A stretch of 64,000 bases of DNA from BCD1 sp965230565 (GCA_965230565.1 CBDDLH010000015.1:434001-498000); one strand, 5' to 3'. Counted from the first letter of the stretch, positions 53,395 through 62,874 are shown. Program-made: numbers and translations. Notes: a model not told the origin generated them from the letters alone.

Positions 53395-56190
53395 ATGAAC
53401 CATTTTCCACTTACCCTATTGATGGTCCTGCTGACCACACCTCTTTTTTCACAATTAGTTTTAGAACGAGACATTAACCAGGAACCGGACTCCTCCAATC
53501 CCTCTTTTTTCGAGGAATTGGATAATGTTCTTTACTTTACAGCTGACGACGGAATCCATGGAGATGAATTATACAAACACGATATCACTACCGGAAACAC
53601 CGAACTGGTTGCCAACCTGAGGCCATACGAGGACGATAACGGTATCAGTACCATACTCGCATTCGATGGCAAGATCTATTTCAATGCCCGCGATGGCGTG
53701 GGAAATAATTTCTATCTATACGTTTACGACCCGCAAGATGAAAGTGTCCAACGCCTGATGGATGTCAATGGAACCGAGGTTGAAGATCCCCAAAACCTGA
53801 CCGAATTTGACGGCAAGATCATTTTCGCAGCTGATTTTAGCGGGATGGATGTTGAATTAGGCTTGTACGATCCTTTATCAAATACGATAGAGGTATTAGC
53901 TGACATCAACCCAAATGGCAGCAGTTATCCCAATTTTTTTACTGAGTACAATGGCAAGTTGTGGTTCATTGCGACTGGCGGAGAAAGCGATAGCGACCTT
54001 TGGCGATATGACCCTGCCAGCGGAGAAGTCGAAAACATGCTTTACACCAGCCCTGGGGGAGATTATCCCGGGATGAGTTTTTTACATGTTTTTCAGGATG
54101 TCTTCTTCTTCCGTGGATTTGTTCAGGGACAAGGCGAAGAACTCTGGAGATATGATCCTGCCACTAACAGCCTGCTGGAGACTCCCGAGATTTATTCAGG
54201 GGCAGGCAGTGGTTCGCCCTTTGGCTTTACATCCTTTGACGGAAAGTTATATTTTAGTGGAAGAGATCAGATCGCCAGAAGAGAATTAATGGTCTTCAAC
54301 CCGGAGACAGAAGAAGTATCTGTAGCCGCAGACATCAACCCTGATAGCGACAGTAATCCGGGGGATATTTTCCTGTTCAACGATAAATTATACTTCACGG
54401 CAGGCCCTAATGATACGGACAGACACCTGTATTCATTTTCGGCAGGAGCAACCGAAGCCGTCCAGGAGGCAACTCTTGATAATGATGGCAATCCAACTTA
54501 CCTCTCAGGACAAATTGTCGCAGATGGAAAACTGTTCCTAACCGGGAATCAACTTTTTACCGGAACTGAGTTGTACAGTTTCACTCCAGGAAACACTGAA
54601 TTGAGCCTCGTGGCGGATATAAACCAAAATACGATCGGATCAGACCCCTATGGATATACTGAATTTAATGGTAAATTATATTTTGGCGCGGATGAAGTGA
54701 ACAGTGGCCGTGAGATATGGGTTTACGATCCGGCAACCGGAATGGTCGACATTCTTTCGGACACACCTGGCAGTACCGGCCCTTTTGGTTTTACGCCCCT
54801 GGATGGTAAACTGTTCTTTGCAGGCATACATCCGGATGAAGGATACGGTCTTTTATATTACGATGATAATACGGATGTTATCGAAGCTACCTCCTTTATT
54901 ACACCAAGTCACATCGGCCACATTAATGATATTATCGCTTACGATGGTTTGTTGTATTTAAGTGCAAATGATGATATAGCCGGCCAGGAACTTTTTGTAT
55001 ATGACCCTGCAACAGATATTATTGAGATCGCTGCGGACATCAACCCGGAAGACGACAGCCATTTAGAAGATTTTATCATTTTTAATGACGAACTCTATTT
55101 CACCGCTGATGACGGGACAACGGGCAGTGAACTCTGGAAATACAACTCCACAACAGAACAAGCCACCCTCGTAGCTGATTTAGTTGAAGGTGAAGGTGAA
55201 GGAAACCCGGGCTGGTTCGCTGAATATGATGGAGACCTCTATTTTTCTGCATATAATCCGGAAACTTCTTTTGATGTTTATAGCTACGATCCGGAAACAG
55301 ATATGGTCACTCAACGTACAGATGTGTCTGGAAATCTTGACCCGAGATACCTGACCGTTTACAATGATAAACTGTTTTTCAGCGGGAGGTATTCAGCAGC
55401 AGTCAACGCTGAATTATGCTTCTATGATGTAAGTACCGGAGAAATTACCCTGACCGAAGACCTTCACCCATCCGCCAGTAATCCTAGATATCTGACGGTT
55501 TTTAATAATAAATTATATTTTGCCACCAATACCGAAGAATATGGCCGGGAACTGTGGGAATACAATGATACCACCCTGGCTATTGTAACAGATATCTGGC
55601 CCGGAGTGCCTGATGCTGATCCGACTTACCTGACTCTTTTTAATGGAAAATTATACTTCTCAGCCAATGATGGCTCCCGTGGTACAGAAATCTGGAGCCT
55701 GGCAGAATGTCTGAATATTGTTGTAGACACAGAACCCCAGATAGATGAAGCCCTGGGACTGATCGATCTCACCATCCAGGGGGGGACACCACCCTACTCG
55801 ATCTCCTGGAACACAGGGGCAACCACGGAAGACCTAAATAACCTTGAACAGGGAACCTACATGGCAACGGTTTCGGATGCTTCCGGGTGCCTCTCGGAAA
55901 TAACAGCGGAAGTGAGTTTTGTAACCAACGTTGAAGAAATTCTACCAGACAATGCCATTGCTGTTTTCCCAAATCCTAACCCGGGGAATTTCACAATTGA
56001 GGTAAACGATCTGGAAGCAGAGATGGTGGAAGTATTTGACCTAAATGGAAAAATGATTTATCGGAAAATGATTTCTACGACAGATAATCGATATAATATT
56101 CACTTAAGGTATGCTCCTTCAGGAATATACACTGTAAGAGTCAAGACCACTGCCGGAACCGGCCAGCAAAGAATAATGGTGGAAAGATAG
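53395..56190 (+). CDS. Large T9SS-secreted repeat protein (ELWxYDP propeller type)
   Basis: 931 residues. Signal peptide (MNHFPLTLLMVLLTTPLFSQ). About 16 repeats of ~45-50 residues with the pattern 'F.GKLYFSA.D...G.ELW.YDP.T....L..DI.P' (for example FNDELYFTADDGTTGSELWK), predicting one or two large beta-propellers. A SprB-type repeat follows (~775-840: GGTPPYSISWNTGATTEDLN), then a T9SS sorting domain (AVFPNPNPGNFTIEVN, APSGIYTVRVK). Probably a surface adhesin or structural protein; function not known. Confidence 0.88.
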   Translation: MNHFPLTLLMVLLTTPLFSQLVLERDINQEPDSSNPSFFEELDNVLYFTADDGIHGDELYKHDITTGNTELVANLRPYEDDNGISTILAFDGKIYFNARDGVGNNFYLYVYDPQDESVQRLMDVNGTEVEDPQNLTEFDGKIIFAADFSGMDVELGLYDPLSNTIEVLADINPNGSSYPNFFTEYNGKLWFIATGGESDSDLWRYDPASGEVENMLYTSPGGDYPGMSFLHVFQDVFFFRGFVQGQGEELWRYDPATNSLLETPEIYSGAGSGSPFGFTSFDGKLYFSGRDQIARRELMVFNPETEEVSVAADINPDSDSNPGDIFLFNDKLYFTAGPNDTDRHLYSFSAGATEAVQEATLDNDGNPTYLSGQIVADGKLFLTGNQLFTGTELYSFTPGNTELSLVADINQNTIGSDPYGYTEFNGKLYFGADEVNSGREIWVYDPATGMVDILSDTPGSTGPFGFTPLDGKLFFAGIHPDEGYGLLYYDDNTDVIEATSFITPSHIGHINDIIAYDGLLYLSANDDIAGQELFVYDPATDIIEIAADINPEDDSHLEDFIIFNDELYFTADDGTTGSELWKYNSTTEQATLVADLVEGEGEGNPGWFAEYDGDLYFSAYNPETSFDVYSYDPETDMVTQRTDVSGNLDPRYLTVYNDKLFFSGRYSAAVNAELCFYDVSTGEITLTEDLHPSASNPRYLTVFNNKLYFATNTEEYGRELWEYNDTTLAIVTDIWPGVPDADPTYLTLFNGKLYFSANDGSRGTEIWSLAECLNIVVDTEPQIDEALGLIDLTIQGGTPPYSISWNTGATTEDLNNLEQGTYMATVSDASGCLSEITAEVSFVTNVEEILPDNAIAVFPNPNPGNFTIEVNDLEAEMVEVFDLNGKMIYRKMISTTDNRYNIHLRYAPSGIYTVRVKTTAGTGQQRIMVER

Positions 56191-56192
56191 TA

Positions 56193-56519
56193 TTACATCG
56201 ACCGGTAATCTTCCCGGGCAGGATTAAAAACGTCTACAAGCGTACTATCCTCAATGGCCCTGCCGGAATGTTTGACATTGGACGGAATAACCACAATATC
56301 TCCAGGTTCCAGGAGCATGGTTTTTCCATCCAATGTTAATTCAAAGCTTCCCTCTACCATACGGGTCACCTGCTCATGTACATGATGATGCTCAGGCAAA
56401 ACAGCTCCTTTTTCAACCTCCACATAAGAAAGGGTCATATTATCCGTATGCACCATCCTTGCATGAAAACCGGGAACAATTTCCTTTAAAGGAATATTTT
56501 TCAAGCTTAATTTTTCCAT
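56193..56519 (-). CDS. Cupin domain protein
   Basis: 108 residues, a single small cupin barrel. Motif 1 is LPEHHHVHEQVTRMVEGSFEL, with metal-binding-like histidines and glutamate; motif 2 is LEPGDIVVIPSNVKHSGRAI with the second-motif histidine. Such stand-alone cupins bind a metal and a small ligand. The substrate cannot be assigned. Its stop lies 2 bp from the convergent surface-protein stop. Confidence 0.88.
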   Translation of the reverse strand: MEKLSLKNIPLKEIVPGFHARMVHTDNMTLSYVEVEKGAVLPEHHHVHEQVTRMVEGSFELTLDGKTMLLEPGDIVVIPSNVKHSGRAIEDSTLVDVFNPAREDYRSM

Positions 56520-56533
56520 TAAAATAATTTTTT

Positions 56534-56566
56534 AGCAATGCTATTTTTTGTAAAAATAGCATTGCT
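56534..56566. repeat. AT-rich 15-bp hairpin, family copy 2
   Basis: Arms AGCAATGCTATTTTT and exact complement, 3-nt loop TGT. It lies between the TPM gene stop and the cupin start on the minus strand, so it may separate these transcripts. Confidence 0.75.
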
Positions 56567-56570
56567 GTTC

Positions 56571-57377
56571 CTACCATCCACCACCGGCACCACCGCCACC
56601 AAAGCCACCGCCGCCGAATCCTCCGAAACCGCCGCCGCCGAAGCCACCACCGCCTCCTCCGCCGCCGCCAAAGCCGCCGCCAGGGAAAATGATGAAACCG
56701 CCGCCACGACGCCTTCTCCTTCTGTGATGATCGTCATATCGGCCACCGCGATAATAACCTCCGTCATCATCGTCATCGTCATCACCTCCTCCAATCATAG
56801 AGAAAATAATGATCATTATGATCAGAAAAATAAAAATATACATAGCCGAAGACCCTCCCTGGGCCTTGCGTTTATCGTTGTATTCGTCATTGTCGTATTC
56901 ACCACGACCGAGATCCATTATTGCACTGGTTGCCCGATCCAATCCCCCGTAATAATTACCCTGCCGGAAATAAGGGGTAATAATGTTGTCAATAATTCTT
57001 TTAGCCATCGCATCAGGCAAAAATCCTTCGGCACCATAACCAGTCTGTATTCTGATCCTGCGCTCCTGTTTTGCGATGTAAATGAGGATACCATTATCAT
57101 TTTCCCCGGTTCCAATGCCCCATGCCTGAGCCAATCGGTTGGAATAATCAAATTCATCCTCTCCCTGCAAGGAATTTTCAGCTACGATTACAATAGCTGT
57201 AGAAGTCTCGCGCTGATATTGGCGAAGTTTTTGTTCCAGGCTTCTTTGCTCATTAACAGAAAGTAACCCGGCAAAATCATTTACTGCATTGGAAGTACGA
57301 TTGGGTATTTGTTTTTGAGCAAACAACCCAATGGTCAACAGCAGCAGAAAGGGTAATATCTTAAGTTTTAGTTTCAT
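56571..57377 (-). CDS. TPM domain (YgcG-like) membrane protein with Gly-rich tail
   Basis: 268 residues from the ATG at 57377 (MKLKLKILPFLLLLTIGLFAQ signal peptide); an upstream in-frame start would add 11 residues. Extracytoplasmic TPM domain (VNDFAGLLSVNEQRSLEQKL, RRIRIQTGYGAEGFLPDAMA), one TM helix (~180-197), an Asp run, an Arg run, and a Gly/Phe-rich tail ending GGGW, typical for TPM_phosphatase/YgcG proteins. Forms an operon with a second TPM gene and lemA. Confidence 0.9.
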   Translation of the reverse strand: MKLKLKILPFLLLLTIGLFAQKQIPNRTSNAVNDFAGLLSVNEQRSLEQKLRQYQRETSTAIVIVAENSLQGEDEFDYSNRLAQAWGIGTGENDNGILIYIAKQERRIRIQTGYGAEGFLPDAMAKRIIDNIITPYFRQGNYYGGLDRATSAIMDLGRGEYDNDEYNDKRKAQGGSSAMYIFIFLIIMIIIFSMIGGGDDDDDDDGGYYRGGRYDDHHRRRRRRGGGFIIFPGGGFGGGGGGGGGFGGGGFGGFGGGGFGGGGAGGGW

Positions 57378-57472
57378 AATTTTCAATAAGGAAATATGGG
57401 AAAAAGGCAAAAGGGGAAAAGGTATTTCTTACATCATTACCTTGTTCCCTTCTTCCCTTGTTCCCTTAAATG

Positions 57473-57904
57473 CTACCTGCCGTAAGAAATTTCATCCGGC
57501 AGTTCGTTCACATCGTCATCCTGGTATGGGAAATGAGCCTTCAGCTTCTCCCCTATTTGATCGATAGCAGCACAGATACCTTTACAAAAAGCACCTTCTT
57601 TAAAAAATCCCTGCATAAGCTCTTTCTCTTCATCCCAGAAATTGGGAGGGACAACAGCATCGATACCTTCGTCACCAATGATGGCGAATTGTTTTTCTAT
57701 TGGAGCCAGCAGGATCAGGACACCATTTCTTGCCTGGGTTTCATCCATTTTAAGTTCTTTGAAAACCTCCACGGCTACGTCGAGCACGCTGCCTTTCAGT
57801 TTATCTTCTAAATGGACACGGATCTCTCCGGAAGTATTTAATTCTGCAGCCCTGATCGCATTGATGATGGCCTGCTCCTCCAGCTTGCTAAAAAAATTGA
57901 TCAT
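57473..57904 (-). CDS. TPM domain protein without signal or anchor
   Basis: 143 residues containing only a TPM domain (LEEQAIINAIRAAELNTSGE, RNGVLILLAPIEKQFAIIGD). No signal peptide or TM helix, so cytoplasmic. It follows lemA by 2 bp; the lemA-TPM-TPM arrangement is common in Bacteroidota. Precise role unknown. Confidence 0.88.
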   Translation of the reverse strand: MINFFSKLEEQAIINAIRAAELNTSGEIRVHLEDKLKGSVLDVAVEVFKELKMDETQARNGVLILLAPIEKQFAIIGDEGIDAVVPPNFWDEEKELMQGFFKEGAFCKGICAAIDQIGEKLKAHFPYQDDDVNELPDEISYGR

Positions 57905-57906
57905 TG

Positions 57907-58494
57907 TTAAAATTCAACTTGTGGCGCATCTTCAGCTCTCTGCTGAGCCTGGAATTGTGATTTTTCATTAAATCCAAAAATCGAGGCAAAGAAACTTGCC
58001 GGGAACCTCCGGACCTTTTTATTGTAGGTGGTCACCACGTCATTATACCGGTCACGTTCCACCTTGATCCGATTCTCCGTTCCCTCCAGTTGAACCTGAA
58101 GCTCCTGGAAATTGGAATTTGCTTTCAAATCAGGATAGTTTTCGGTAATGAGCAACAATTTTCCAAGCGACTGACTCAATCCTGACTGAGCATCCTGAAA
58201 TGCTTTCATTTGTTCCGGAGTAGCATTGGCTGGATCAATATTGATGCTTGTAGCCTTTGCACGAGCATTTACAACAGCTTCGAGCGTTTCCTTTTCGTGG
58301 GCTGCTGCTCCTTTAACTGTATTGACCAGGTTGGGAATCAAATCAGCACGACGCTGGTAGGCACTTTGTACCTTTCCCCAGGCATTTTCGACATTTTCAT
58401 CCATATCGACAAAGGAGTTGTAACTATTACAACCACCCATGAGTAAAACAAGTCCTAAAACAATAAGGACTATAATTACGGTTAGTGATCTCAT
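57907..58494 (-). CDS. lemA: LemA family protein
   Basis: 195 residues. An N-terminal hydrophobic segment ends in LMGGC, so it may be a lipoprotein or TM-anchored. The LemA helical domain has NAWGKVQSAYQRRADLIPNL, VKGAAAHEKETLEAVVNARA, NYPDLKANSNFQELQVQLEG and the closing FPASFFASIFGFNEKSQF. First of the lemA-TPM-TPM group and overlapping the GNAT gene upstream by 4 nt. Confidence 0.94.
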   Translation of the reverse strand: MRSLTVIIVLIVLGLVLLMGGCNSYNSFVDMDENVENAWGKVQSAYQRRADLIPNLVNTVKGAAAHEKETLEAVVNARAKATSINIDPANATPEQMKAFQDAQSGLSQSLGKLLLITENYPDLKANSNFQELQVQLEGTENRIKVERDRYNDVVTTYNKKVRRFPASFFASIFGFNEKSQFQAQQRAEDAPQVEF

Positions 58495-58976
58495 TTAATA
58501 ATGTTTTGATTAAGAATTTTCTGCATTTTATAATTCGTAAGTACCTCTCCCCGGCAAGGAACATGCTGCTCTTTAAGCACGGTAAATCCCTTGCGTTCAA
58601 AGAAAGGCCTTGCGGTAATACTTATGTCTGAAGTAATTTCATCATTACTTTGTTCTATAGCCTTTCGCTCCATTTCCGCGTACAAAAATGAAGCTACTCC
58701 CATTTTTTGGCAATTTTTATCGACGAACATCGTATCCAGGTACCCATTTGGATCAATAGAACTGAATCCGGCCATTTTTCCATTTAGTCTGGCAAAGACA
58801 AAATACTGGCTGTCTATTTTTCCTGCCCACCGCTCTTTGTCCTTTGCCCCCGCTGCCCACGCCTTAAGCTTGCTGGCATTATAATCACCTCTATTGACAT
58901 GAAGGATGGTATCCCTGAACAGTTCAAGGATTTCATCAAGATGTTCCGGCCTTGCTTCGTGAATCGTCATATTCAA
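58491..58976 (-). CDS. GNAT family N-acetyltransferase
   Basis: 161 residues with the GNAT fold: N-terminal IHEARPEHLDEILELFRDTI, acetyl-CoA-binding block YLDTMFVDKNCQKMGVASFL, and C-terminal ITARPFFERKGFTVLKEQHV. Resembles the YafP-like subgroup. Substrate unknown. It abuts meaB (1 bp) and overlaps lemA (4 nt), so one transcript is likely. Confidence 0.9.
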   Translation of the reverse strand: MNMTIHEARPEHLDEILELFRDTILHVNRGDYNASKLKAWAAGAKDKERWAGKIDSQYFVFARLNGKMAGFSSIDPNGYLDTMFVDKNCQKMGVASFLYAEMERKAIEQSNDEITSDISITARPFFERKGFTVLKEQHVPCRGEVLTNYKMQKILNQNIIK

Positions 58977-59999
58977 TCAGGAATCAATTTTTTTGTTAAA
59001 CAAATCCAGCAATTGATCGCCGGCTTTAAAAGAAGACTTTGTGCCTGACAATACCTCTTGCTCAATGGCCTCCAAATGCTTCAATATTTCCGGGTGATTA
59101 AAAAACTGGTGTTTTAGCCTGGCATTGACATACTCGAACATCCAATACCTGGCCTGAGTACTTCGATGAGCATCAAAATGGCCCTGGGATTTCATTTCTA
59201 CTGCAAATTGATTCAGCAAATCGGAGATTCCTTCAATACCGGAATTTTCGAGTGCAGAGCACAACATCACTTTCACATGCCAGTTGTTGTCCTTGGCCGG
59301 AAAAAGATGCACCGCATTCTGATAGGCTTGTTTGGCTTTTTTCGCAGCCAGCAACCTGTCACCATCCGCTTTATTGACTGCGATGAGGTCCGCCATTTCC
59401 ATCACGCCACGTTTGATCCCCTGTAATTCATCTCCGGCCCCCGGTAATAATAATAGCAGAAAAAAGTCCACCATGGAATGCACAGCTGTTTCTGATTGTC
59501 CGACGCCAACAGTCTCAACGATGATCATATCGTAACCTGCAGCTTCGCACAAGAGAATGGTCTCACGGGTTTTGTGGGCCACCCCACCAAGAGAATCACC
59601 CGCTGCAGACGGCCTGATATAAGCCTGTTGATGGCGGGAAAGTTTATCCATCCTCGTTTTATCTCCCAAAATGCTTCCCCGCGTAACCCCACTTGAAGGA
59701 TCCACGGCTAAAACAGCCACTTTTTTTCCTTGGCTGATCTGGTACATCCCAAAAGATTCAATGAAGGTACTTTTCCCTACTCCGGGAGTACCGGTAATAC
59801 CCAGTCTGAATGATTTGCCGGTATGCGGCAGGCATTTTTCCACCAACTCTCTGGCGAGTAATTTATGATCTTTCCGTGTGCTTTCGAGTAAGGTAATGGC
59901 CTGGCTAAGGATCACACGGTCGCCCTCAAGGATGCCCTTGAAGTATTGTTCGAGAGAAAGCTCCCTGCGCTTACGTCTGTCCTTACGGGGATTGATCAA
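58977..59999 (-). CDS. meaB: MeaB/ArgK GTPase, methylmalonyl-CoA mutase chaperone
   Basis: 340 residues from a TTG at 59999; no ATG is available in frame nearby. G3E-family P-loop GTPase with Walker A GITGTPGVGKSTFIE, AVLAVDPSSGVTRGSILGDK, VETVGVGQSE and the NKAD specificity motif (LIAVNKADGD). It protects and reactivates B12-dependent methylmalonyl-CoA mutase. The mutase genes are not in the window. B12 use in this organism is also shown by nrdJ. Confidence 0.95.
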   Translation of the reverse strand: MINPRKDRRKRRELSLEQYFKGILEGDRVILSQAITLLESTRKDHKLLARELVEKCLPHTGKSFRLGITGTPGVGKSTFIESFGMYQISQGKKVAVLAVDPSSGVTRGSILGDKTRMDKLSRHQQAYIRPSAAGDSLGGVAHKTRETILLCEAAGYDMIIVETVGVGQSETAVHSMVDFFLLLLLPGAGDELQGIKRGVMEMADLIAVNKADGDRLLAAKKAKQAYQNAVHLFPAKDNNWHVKVMLCSALENSGIEGISDLLNQFAVEMKSQGHFDAHRSTQARYWMFEYVNARLKHQFFNHPEILKHLEAIEQEVLSGTKSSFKAGDQLLDLFNKKIDS

Positions 60000-61220
60000 A
60001 GTTTTCTTTTTTTGTCCTGGTTTGGTTCAAAATGGCCCCAAAAAGCCCGGTTAACAGTTTCTTAGCGAGTGTTAAAGTTGTTCGTTACAGAATTCTTGAA
60101 TTTTAACATTCCACACAAATCACTGAAAATGAAACAATTAAATCAAAAAATTCTTTTAACAATTATCATCAAATTTACTGCATTAAGTTAAACTCTCCTA
60201 ATTTTTACTCAAAAGGCTTTAATGCCCGAAACGGCTATTGCAGGAATAAAAATTTTGTCTCTTATTTGTGCTGTAAACAATCTATATATCAGACGAATTC
60301 TTCAAGGATTTGTCACCCCGAGCACCAGGTGCAGGCAAATTCACCAAAACCCAAAACGCGCTTTTAACCCTATTATTCAAGGTTTTGCCTTTGCCAGGCT
60401 CTGAGTAAGGAAAAGGCGACACCTTGTCGAAGGAATAAATACAAATCGACACCAACAACCCCGACCAGATGGACAACTGTAAGCTATGAAGACGCCATAC
60501 CCCAACACTAAAAACCGCCACGAGTCTTGACACCGTAATTTTGTGTAAATCACGTAATTGCTTAGGTTCTCTTCAGTCAATGACTCTGGCGGTTTTTTTA
60601 TTGCCAAGATTTGGTCTTTTTCCAAGGTTTTGCCTTGGCGCTGCAATAGAGGGTGGAAAGGCGACACCTTGTCGGAGATTTTTTTTCACGCTGGGAGTTT
60701 TATTACGTACCTACAGCACGCTCCTTTTCTTTCCTCCTCCCCAAGGCACTGCGTACCTTGTCACCGGGATTTGGTATCTATGAGACCGTTTTAGAAATAG
60801 CTCCCAAGGTTTTGCCTTGGCGGGGCCACAGGGTGGAAAAGGCGACACCTTGTCGAAGGAATGGTCCATGCCTTCGCTTAGCTCGGCACCTGGGCTATCC
60901 GCTTCACTCCTATCCCTTGTACTCCTCGATCCCTGCGGCGACCTCCGCTATACGCTCCGGCCTAATATAATAAGAGAGTATCTTGCCTTATGAATGCTCT
61001 GAATCTGGCGATTTATTCTTTTGTCGGAAAATTCATTGCGTACCTACAGCACGCTTCTGTTCTTTACTCCTCCCCAAGGCACTGCGTACCTTGTCACCGG
61101 GATTTGGTCTCTATGAAACCTTTTCAAAGGTTTTCAGACCAGCGGTTTTTTTATAGTATCAAGGTTTTGCCTTTGCTTAGCCCTTATTAGGGGAAGGCGA
61201 CACCTTGTCGAAAATAAACC
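60000..61220. repeat. 1.2 kb non-coding repeat array
   Basis: Four copies of an imperfect palindrome R1, starting CAAGGTTTTGCCTT and ending AAGGCGACACCTTGTCG: 60378-60429, 60623-60674, 60805-60855 and 61160-61210. The two ends pair with each other over ~14 positions with two mispairs. R1 alternates with two copies of a ~90-bp unit R2 (60703-60792 and 61036-61125) containing GTACCTACAGCACGC and CACTGCGTACCTTGTCACCG. Open frames across it (for example 60653-60970) simply read through the repeats. Confidence 0.75.
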
Positions 61221-61514
61221 TTAAACATCCCATGTTATTATCCACAACTCAAGCCCTTGCCCTATAAACAAAACAGCAACATTCCAAATAACACCTTTTT
61301 TAAAGGCAACCTTTCTCAATAAGATGCCTGATGAAATAAAAACACCTACAATTCCAATAAAAATTTTCATGCAAAGTATCCAATCAGGAATGATTATTAC
61401 ATGTATCATTTCTAAACAATGATAATCGTACAAAAGGTAAGCACTGTTATAAATGAACACGACGTTAATAACAAGTAATACAAGCACAAAAAACTTCTGT
61501 TCTCGGCTCAACAT
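61221..61514 (-). CDS. Hypothetical small membrane protein
   Basis: 97 residues from the ATG at 61514, 13 bp after the paaG stop; an in-frame start inside paaG is less likely. Three hydrophobic segments (FFVLVLLVINVVFIYNSAYL, IIIPDWILCMKIFIGIVGVF, GVIWNVAVLFIGQGLELWII). No family recognised. Probably last in the paa transcript or read from it by chance. Confidence 0.5.
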   Translation of the reverse strand: MLSREQKFFVLVLLVINVVFIYNSAYLLYDYHCLEMIHVIIIPDWILCMKIFIGIVGVFISSGILLRKVAFKKGVIWNVAVLFIGQGLELWIITWDV

Positions 61515-61527
61515 TTTAAAGTGGGAT

Positions 61528-62304
61528 TTACTGTCCCTTAAATTCCGGCTTACGCTTCTCAATAAACGCCTGAACACCTTCCCGGAAATCTTCGGTCAAC
61601 CCGGCTTCCTGCTGAAGGGTGTCTTCAATATCTAGCTGATTATCGAGATCTTTTTCTGGAGAATAATTAAGGGCACGTTTGGTGAGTCCTAATCCTTTTG
61701 TCGGCATTTGGGAAAGCGTTTCCGCAATGGCCCAGCTTTCGGCATCGAACTTTTTGTCAGGAAAGACTTTATAGATCATACCCATTTCGGCTGCATCTGC
61801 TGCTGCTACCGGCTCTCCAAGCATCATAAGTGCAGTGGCTCGTTGTTGTCCGATAAGGCGAGGTAAAAAATAGGTCCCGCCACTATCGGGAATAAGGCCG
61901 ATCTTGGAAAATGCCTGAATGAAAGAAGCAGAAGCTTTGGCAACGGTAATATCACATGCCAAGGCAAAATTGGCACCTGCGCCGGCTGCCACACCATTTA
62001 CCGCACAAACGATCGGTTTCTCAATAGCTCTTAACCTTTTGACAATAGGATTGAAATGTTCTTCAAGAATAGTCTTTAATGGAGGGCCGTCATCACTAAT
62101 GACTTCCTGAAGGTCCTGCCCCGCACAGAATGCTTTTCCGGCTCCGGTAAAATAAATGGCTCTTACTTCAGGATCCTTTCCGCATTCATCCAAAACGCCC
62201 TGGAGTTCAAATGACATCTCACGGTTAAAACTATTGTAAACTTCCGGTCTGTTAAGGGTAATTTTGGCTACATTACCGATTTTTTCAAAAAGAATGGTGC
62301 TCAT
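61528..62304 (-). CDS. paaG: 2-(1,2-epoxyphenyl)acetyl-CoA isomerase (enoyl-CoA hydratase family)
   Basis: 258 residues of the crotonase fold: ARFCAGQ-type block (GAGKAFCAGQDLQEVIS), oxyanion segment VCAVNGVAAGAGANFALACD, and FIQAFSKIGLIPDSGGTYFL, whose IPDSGG motif is typical of PaaG. It turns the ring epoxide of phenylacetyl-CoA into the oxepin for ring opening. Its position directly after paaD supports the call. The short leader contains a perfect hairpin (62343-62375). Confidence 0.9.
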   Translation of the reverse strand: MSTILFEKIGNVAKITLNRPEVYNSFNREMSFELQGVLDECGKDPEVRAIYFTGAGKAFCAGQDLQEVISDDGPPLKTILEEHFNPIVKRLRAIEKPIVCAVNGVAAGAGANFALACDITVAKASASFIQAFSKIGLIPDSGGTYFLPRLIGQQRATALMMLGEPVAAADAAEMGMIYKVFPDKKFDAESWAIAETLSQMPTKGLGLTKRALNYSPEKDLDNQLDIEDTLQQEAGLTEDFREGVQAFIEKRKPEFKGQ

Positions 62305-62342
62305 GTTGTCGTTGCTGGTTTCTATTACTGGTAAAAATGCAA

Positions 62343-62375
62343 AGAAATACTATTTTTTGGAAAAATAGTATTTCT
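62343..62375. repeat. AT-rich 15-bp hairpin, family copy 3
   Basis: Arms AGAAATACTATTTTT and exact complement, 3-nt loop TGG, in the 81-bp gap between paaD and paaG. Compensatory changes in the outer arm relative to copies 1 and 2 keep the pairing intact. Confidence 0.75.
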
Positions 62376-62385
62376 CCTAGGAATG

Positions 62386-62874
62386 TTAGTGACATTTAAA
62401 ATAATCGAAAGGCTCCTTGCAGGAATTGCATTTGTACAGGGATTTGCAGGCAGTAGAACCAAACTGGCTGACCATAGTGGTATCTTCAGAACCACATCTC
62501 GGGCAAGGCACGGTTACTTCTTCTCCAAAAAGCACTGATTTATCCGGAGAGTTTTCCGCTGGTGGTGCGATCCCGTATTCACGCAATTTCTCCCGGCCAT
62601 TTTGTGATATCCAGTCAGTAGTCCATGCCGGATTCAGTACGGTTGTAACCGTTACTTCTTCTCCTGCCTGTTGCAATAAAGATTTGATATTCACCTCGAT
62701 GAAATCCATGGCAGGACATCCGGAATAAGTTGGGGTAATGATAACCTCCACTTCTTCCCCATGCATTTTGACATCGCGCACAATTCCAAGGTCCACAATG
62801 GACAGGACCGGGATTTCAGGGTCTTTCACCTCTTCCAGTAAATCCCAGTAATACTTTTCATTTTTTTCCATCAT
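62386..62874 (-). CDS. paaD: Phenylacetyl-CoA epoxidase subunit PaaD
   Basis: 162 residues. N-terminal MIP18/DUF59 domain (LEEVKDPEIPVLSIVDLGIV, TPTYSGCPAMDFIEVNI) and a C-terminal zinc ribbon (CPRCGSEDTTMVSQFGSTAC, KCNSCKEPFDYFKCH), the PaaD layout. It is thought to help assemble the metal centre of the PaaABCE epoxidase. Its ATG overlaps the upstream gene's stop by 1 nt (TAATG). Confidence 0.95.
   Translation of the reverse strand: MMEKNEKYYWDLLEEVKDPEIPVLSIVDLGIVRDVKMHGEEVEVIITPTYSGCPAMDFIEVNIKSLLQQAGEEVTVTTVLNPAWTTDWISQNGREKLREYGIAPPAENSPDKSVLFGEEVTVPCPRCGSEDTTMVSQFGSTACKSLYKCNSCKEPFDYFKCH

Noticed and set aside
56538..57266. 242-codon open frame opposite the Gly-rich TPM gene
   Set aside because: Its Ala/Thr/Ser-rich start is the antisense reading of the Gly-rich repeat; the TPM gene has clear domains and operon context.
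60653..60970. 105-codon frame in the repeat array
   Set aside because: It is made of the R1 and R2 repeat sequences read through, with no domain or start context.
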